A stretch of 25,306 nt of DNA, taken from Lenisia limosa (taxonomy: Eukaryota > Breviatea). The stretch is taken from assembly GCA_001655205.1 (NCBI GenBank), contig LPNZ01006379.1, positions 1-25,306 on the forward strand, written 5' to 3'. This document shows positions 20,692 to 25,306 of the stretch, piece after piece (within the stretch, counting starts at the first letter, position 1; each line of letters begins with the position of its first letter). A program made the translations under genes and the position numbers. Under the pieces are notes generated by a model, which was given only the letters and a program-made list of their open reading frames with translations, ran no database searches and was not told where the DNA came from.

Positions 20692-20694
<3 letters not shown>

Positions 20695-20836
20695 ACAATG
20701 TTATCAATCAAAAAAGCAAGCTTGGGAGCTAATTGAAGAAGTTACTTGATCCAAATCTGAACGATAAGTTATGAGTTGTTTCAGGCAAAAGCGAAATCAT
20801 CGAATGCAATACAATGTAGCGTTAATATGGTTAATA

Positions 20837-23339
20837 TTATCGATAATGATGCAACATCATCTGATACATAATAATATTACATGATACGATATGTCTTTTC
20901 GAAGAGAGCAAGTGCGTCGAGACAACACCTTGGCTTGCACAGACCTGGAATACGTAGCTGCTTGATGACGAGCCAGAACCGTTACACCCGACAAAAAACG
21001 CCGTGCTTACCCCAAAAGAGGCTCTGTATCTGTTAATAAATTCAAAGTCTCAACACATTTATTGGGCAAACATTTTTTTTACGTAAAACCATCTCTCGAA
21101 CTGGATTGAAAACTATCTGGCATCGTTGAGGTATACTGTTAACAAAGACCCCTCACTTATGGTTATCGAAGGAGCCGCCAAGTCCTGGTCCCGAGCAAAG
21201 GGCAAGCCCAGTGAACTAGGGTCAAATAATAAATGAATACGGAGATGAAAAATACTCAGTACATCTATGCAGTTATACATATATCAGATAATTATACACG
21301 TACTGAAGTAGAAACATTGACACCGCATAAATAATGAGAACTGCGACTGTATGAAGAGGTTCCAATCATTCCTAAATCGGTCAAATAACAGAATGACGAG
21401 CAATCCAATCATTAAGAAAAATTGCTTTCATCTTTTCAAGTCACTAAGGTAATCTTTGTTGCTAGTCCATTTGATACAGGTAACAGCCCCTAATAACCTA
21501 CCCCATAAATCAGCTCCATATGTATCTTTTTCACCGGCTGTATAATCGGAGAAACCACCTAAATCGATGAATTAAAGATATCTTTGGTGACATCAATTTC
21601 CGACTACAAACAATGATAGAAGATATTGTCATTTCTCACCAGGCATGTTGAATTCATGCCACGTGGTCCCGGAGTTTGTCGTACATCTATTCAGTAAGAA
21701 AACGTCCCGAGAAAAGGGACAGAAATGTCATTTCATTCTCAACAAATAGGCCATGATGATGAGAGATAATAGAATGCTCGTGGGTATCACACTTCACCAA
21801 TGATACCTGAACTTCAGATCAGCATTAACAGGGAAGTCTGTGAGGGCTCGAATGTTGTTTGCTGTGCTCAGCGAAACAACTGCTGGCATAGTCTACGGGT
21901 GGGAGTGAACACATAAAGCTTGATTCGTGGGCAGATAAGAAAAGAAAAAAGCAAATTGACATGAAAAAAAAATATATTTTCTTGTGGAATCAATAGCACA
22001 GTGCCTCCATTTTGTGACTGCCTGCATACAGAGGTTGTGTAATCACTTGAGGGACTGTAGTGTGATGGAGACTATGTGGTAAGTTTGGTTCCAGAAAGTA
22101 CATTACTTACGCTCGAACCTCCAGTGATAGTTCCGACGAGTGCATGACCATTTTCACAGTACACTGGGGGAGGGGGTAAAAGTGGAAAATTCATGAACCC
22201 TCCCAATGCCTCTATAGGCACCTGTTGTCCTTAATTCAAAAGGTTAGTATTGAAACTACCGCAAATTTTGAGGGTTTCCCACTGTCAAACTTCTCGTGAG
22301 AAGTTCCTCTGACTCAAAAAGGAAAATGGGCTTTTGTGTAAGATAGTGAAATAAGGCCGCCACGCATCAGACAAAAGTTTCTGTCACCCCCACCTTCAAT
22401 GATCCCTGTGGAGAAACGGATAAGGTACACACCACTTCCGCTTTCCGCTTCAGCAGACGCGCAAGATGTGTCTGTGATTGGCCACGATAAGAAGATGGAT
22501 TCAATTGTTAATAGTTAGACGTTGATTGATCATTAAATCTACCAATAACCTTCCTAAAAATACGAATATAATAGTATGATTATAAGATATTTAGCTAAGC
22601 AGTTGCCTCAGCCTCCCTACGATAGCAGTTGAAAGGCTGCCACCCCGAGCCACTGACGCAGTAAACTTCTGTGACATTGGGCGAGGCGCATTGTGGCTAT
22701 TTAGTGAAGAATATCATTGATAACTGAATAATCAAAAGTTGTATTTTTTTCTTTTATCTATTTTATAGACAATATATCTTATATCATATATAGCACTAAC
22801 AACGCTTTCGGCGTGCCTCCAGAGTACTTATAATATATGAAATGTAGACCAAGCGAAACAAGTAAATGATAATATTCAAAACAAAAAACAAGATTTCTTA
22901 CAGTGCACATTCGGGGGTTCATGCTGTCACGAGTACACTCTTTAGGATTGTCATTCGCAACAGGGGTCTCTCGACAGTTCAAAACAAAGTCAATAATATC
23001 AGACTTGGCCTCATTTAGTTGAGACTAATTGGTTACAGGCTTAGCTGTCATATTACATTTTATCACATTGAACCTGTAATTGCAGAAGAAAAACACGCAT
23101 AATTACCAACCAATGTAACAGGCTGTGCATCCAAAACAGCTGCATTAAAGTCGCCTGTCAACAAGCCAGAGGAAAGCATCGCCCTGAAAATGACGTGTCA
23201 TAAAATTGGANNNNNNNNNNNNNNNNNNNNNNNNNNNNNNNNNNNNNNNNNNNNNNNNNNNNNNNNNNNNNNNNNNNNNNNNNNNNNNNNNNNNNNNNNN
23301 NNNNNNNNNNNNNNNNNNNNNNNNNNNNNCTGTTGTCAT
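20837..23339 (-). CDS. gene D: secreted Cys-rich fibrinogen-like protein, paralogue of gene C
   Basis: Exons: first exon starting at ATG 23339 and running into a gap, then 23111-23183, 22902-23024, 22621-22696, 22394-22471, 22283-22308, 22111-22221, 21807-21892, 21640-21686, 21502-21558, 21304-21371, 21157-21215, and 20837-21029 to a TAA. Phases agree from exon 2 on. A signal peptide is expected in the gap but not seen. Visible segments: a helix (SQLNEAKSDIIDFVLN), a Cys-rich block, GSGWQPFNCYHTSCASA, SGSGVYLIRFSTG, VYCENGHALVGTITGG, TTWHEFNMPGGFSDYTAG, SSYSRSSHYLCGVN, LCSGPGLGGSFDNH, STAFFVGCNGSGSSSSS. VYCENGHALVG and RSSHYLCG align with gene C (VYCDADNWALVG and RSSHYLCG). The pattern is fibrinogen-like at its N-terminal half. 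The last exon may instead end earlier at a GTCTGT or GTGTTG donor. A secreted adhesin is inferred. Confidence 0.62.
23211..23329. other. assembly gap (119 N)
   Basis: Hides most of gene D exon 1, where its signal peptide should be. Confidence 0.99.
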
Positions 23340-23653
23340 GGTTCTGGGAAGAATACAACAGTGTGATTCCCAAATAATTCTTATTCACTTCTTGGGATGG
23401 GATTGTGGGAAAATTATGGGTGAATGAATTGTAATTGAGGTGTGAGAGTGGTTGTTGTGTGGTTGTGTGGTTGCAAATGAATGTGGTTCTGTTGTGTGTG
23501 TGTGGTGGGGGTGTCCGAGACCGAGACCGCGTTTCCTTGGTTTTCGGGCGTTTCGGGTTGTCTTTATCTTTTTTTTTTGCTTTTTACCAGGCTGTAGCCG
23601 GTTTTACTTGTATTCTCAGAAGTAGGTAAGCATTGTTGCAAGGATAAAGCCAA
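23340..23653. promoter_or_regulatory. shared upstream region of divergent genes D and E
   Basis: 314 bp between the start codons. GT-rich on the plus strand (a GTGGTTGTGTGGTTG stretch near 23451-23472 and a GTGTGTGTGTGG run near 23493-23510). A splice-acceptor-like TTTTTTTTGCTTTTTACCAG at 23570-23589 and a donor-like GTAAGC at 23626 suggest a possible 5' UTR exon of gene E. Confidence 0.4.
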
Positions 23654-25224
23654 ATGAAAGAGATAGGAAGGGCTCTTCTGCTTCTTCTGTGGTTGCCAGT
23701 ATCATTGTAGGGGGGTCTTTTATTGTGATTGGCCGATGGNNNNNNNNNNNNNNNNNNNNNNNNNNNNNNNNNNNNNNNNNNNNNNNNNNNNNNNNNNNNN
23801 NNNNNNNNNNNNNNNNNNNNNNNNNNNNNNNNNNNNNNNNNNNNNNNNNNNNNNNNNNNNNNNNNNNNNNNNNNNNNNNNNNNNNNNNNNNNNNNNNNNN
23901 NNNNNNNNNNNNTCTCATCTTGTAGCTCTTTTGTTCTGAACTCAGCAGGGTTTCTATCACTGGATGAAGTAGTGTGAGTGGTTGCTGAGAACGATTGTAT
24001 CTTCATCTCATTATTGTGTGTCGCTTTGAAATACATGATATGCAATGGTATAAATAATATAAAGAACAGAAAATAGTAATTATTTACAGTGGAATATTTC
24101 TTAATTCATACCGATTGTGTTACCTCCAGTGATGGTTTAGCCTCAATTTCGATGCCACCCTTCCCAAGCATGCTGTAAATAAGGTGGTGGGGCTATTTGG
24201 CGGACCTGTGGAGCGATACTTGATTTCACCTTCAGTTTCCACCTTTTTCTCTTGCGTTTAGATTCTGTAGAGCTTTACCAATCGAGATAAATGCCCCTTT
24301 ACAATCCAGAAAGTATTAGATGCATCTGTCAACTCTGCTGTTGAGGTGAGTGGACTTACGCTTTGGAATGAGGAGGCTTGTACTGATAATTGGCTTGTGT
24401 TATTCATGTTCAAGGAGATGACGAACACCATCAGAAGTCTGAAGGTAAGATACAGAGTCATGTTATCTGCTCAAAGTAGCATTTCCTATTTACTTCTCAG
24501 AACGATCTCTTCGATGTTTTGGTATGGTAATGTCAGTGTTGGCCTCATCATCATCCAATCACTTACTTTTTTAGCCCAGAACAATATCAATCCACGCGGC
24601 CGTCAAGGTATTTGGGTCTCTTCTGACCTCAATAAATGAAACATAGTCTACATATGGCTGATTAAAATGATTCAAAAAAAGTATATAAAGTATAAAAGGT
24701 GGACACATAGCTGAGGGACAGAATAGCGTATTTCCATCGTTGATATACAGACTCCTTCAAACCACGAAGCTACAGCCGCCTTCCCTGCTGTAGAAACTGG
24801 CTTCACCCGGTACATCTTCACTTCTTCATTGGTAAGCTGGGTCATGCGCTCTGAATTGACATTTTAACGCCATTTTCTGTTAATGGCTAAGTACTATCAT
24901 TTCATTGATGGCAATGACGGTTTAGACGGATAACATCAACCCAGCCCTCGCCTCCATTGTGGACATTACGTCTACATCTGCCACGTCATTAGTTCAGCGA
25001 TATCCAGAGGTTCTTTGGGCTTTGCATTTCACCTCGATTTTTCACCCAGGGCTTCCTTTTTCGCAAATTCAACTACATGTAACTCTTTTTGGGTTGAAGA
25101 CTTTGTTTTTCAATTCCCACAATCCCTAACCCCAATAGGGAAACTACAACGCCTCCTATGTATCTATTGTTGCATTGGACGTTAACGAGCTGCAAACAAA
25201 CGATAAATTCCTTGTTTGTGCGGG
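23654..25224 (+). CDS. gene E: secreted coiled-coil protein, distant relative of gene A (partial)
   Basis: Exons: 23654-23698 (donor GTATCA), a gap, then 23926-23973, 24130-24174, 24273-24345, 24415-24444, 24751-24831, 24926-25009, 25139-25224, continuing past the window. From exon 23926 on all phases match. The start MKEIGRALLLLLWLP is a signal peptide. A helical part follows (IQKVLDASVNSAVE, EMTNTIRSLK). Then a beta-type region: ETGFTRYIFTSSL, ALASIVDITSTSATSLV, NASYVSIVALDVNELQ. The order signal peptide, short coil, TPSN then beta domain parallels gene A (TPSNPYVLDLV there, TPSNHEATAAF here). The similarity is weak and by eye. A possible 28-nt exon at 24580-24607 breaks phase and was left out. 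No C-terminal domain is visible yet. Confidence 0.55.
23740..23912. other. assembly gap (173 N)
   Basis: Lies between the signal-peptide exon and the second visible exon of gene E; exons may be missing. Confidence 0.99.
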
Positions 25225-25306
25225 GTATTATTTGGAAATGTTGAAATATGTACGCGCGTAAACACTATAATATAGTATGTACTATGATACATATTAATTG
25301 TTACTA

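Noticed and set aside
20881-20964. Short plus-strand ATG frame
   Set aside because: It lies antisense to the last exon of gene D and has no supporting features.

Overview
The window is nuclear DNA of an intron-dense eukaryote, probably a unicellular one. Genes are cut into exons mostly of 16-225 nt (most near 60-110 nt) by short GT-AG introns, many of 40-110 nt. There are no Shine-Dalgarno operons, and seven runs of N mark assembly gaps. I cannot fix the lineage. The standard genetic code fits: natural stops are TAG in four genes, TGA in two and TAA in one. Because exons are short, almost every long single-frame ORF is misleading. I built gene models by matching splice sites and reading phase, and several totals close exactly.

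Layout, left to right: the 3' end of an ABC transporter (+, 219-628); gene A, a secreted coiled-coil protein ending in an H-type lectin domain (-, 1060-3838, 11 exons, 321 aa), with two MITE-like elements in its introns; gene B, a 46-exon gene for an unrecognised 1,299-aa helical-repeat-like protein (+, 4424-12586); gene C, a secreted Cys-rich protein with a fibrinogen-like motif (-, 12883-14321, 3' end lost in a gap); the WDR83/MORG1 homologue (-, 14609-17211, 13 exons, 311 aa); gene G, an unrecognised 166-aa protein (+, 17302-18150); gene F, a secreted coiled-coil C-type-lectin-like protein whose last exon holds two in-frame stops (+, 18622-20571); gene D, a paralogue of gene C (-, 20837-23339); gene E, a secreted coiled-coil protein with some resemblance to gene A (+, 23654 to beyond 25224).

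The most interesting theme is that five of the nine genes (A, C, D, E, F) look like secreted modular adhesins or lectins. They combine an N-terminal signal peptide, short heptad-like segments and different carbohydrate-binding-type domains (H-type lectin, C-type lectin, fibrinogen-like). They are interleaved with housekeeping genes rather than forming a clean tandem array. C and D share residues and intron phases and are duplicates. A/B, WDR83/G and D/E are head-to-head pairs with short shared upstream regions. A role in surface recognition or feeding is an inference from domain types only.
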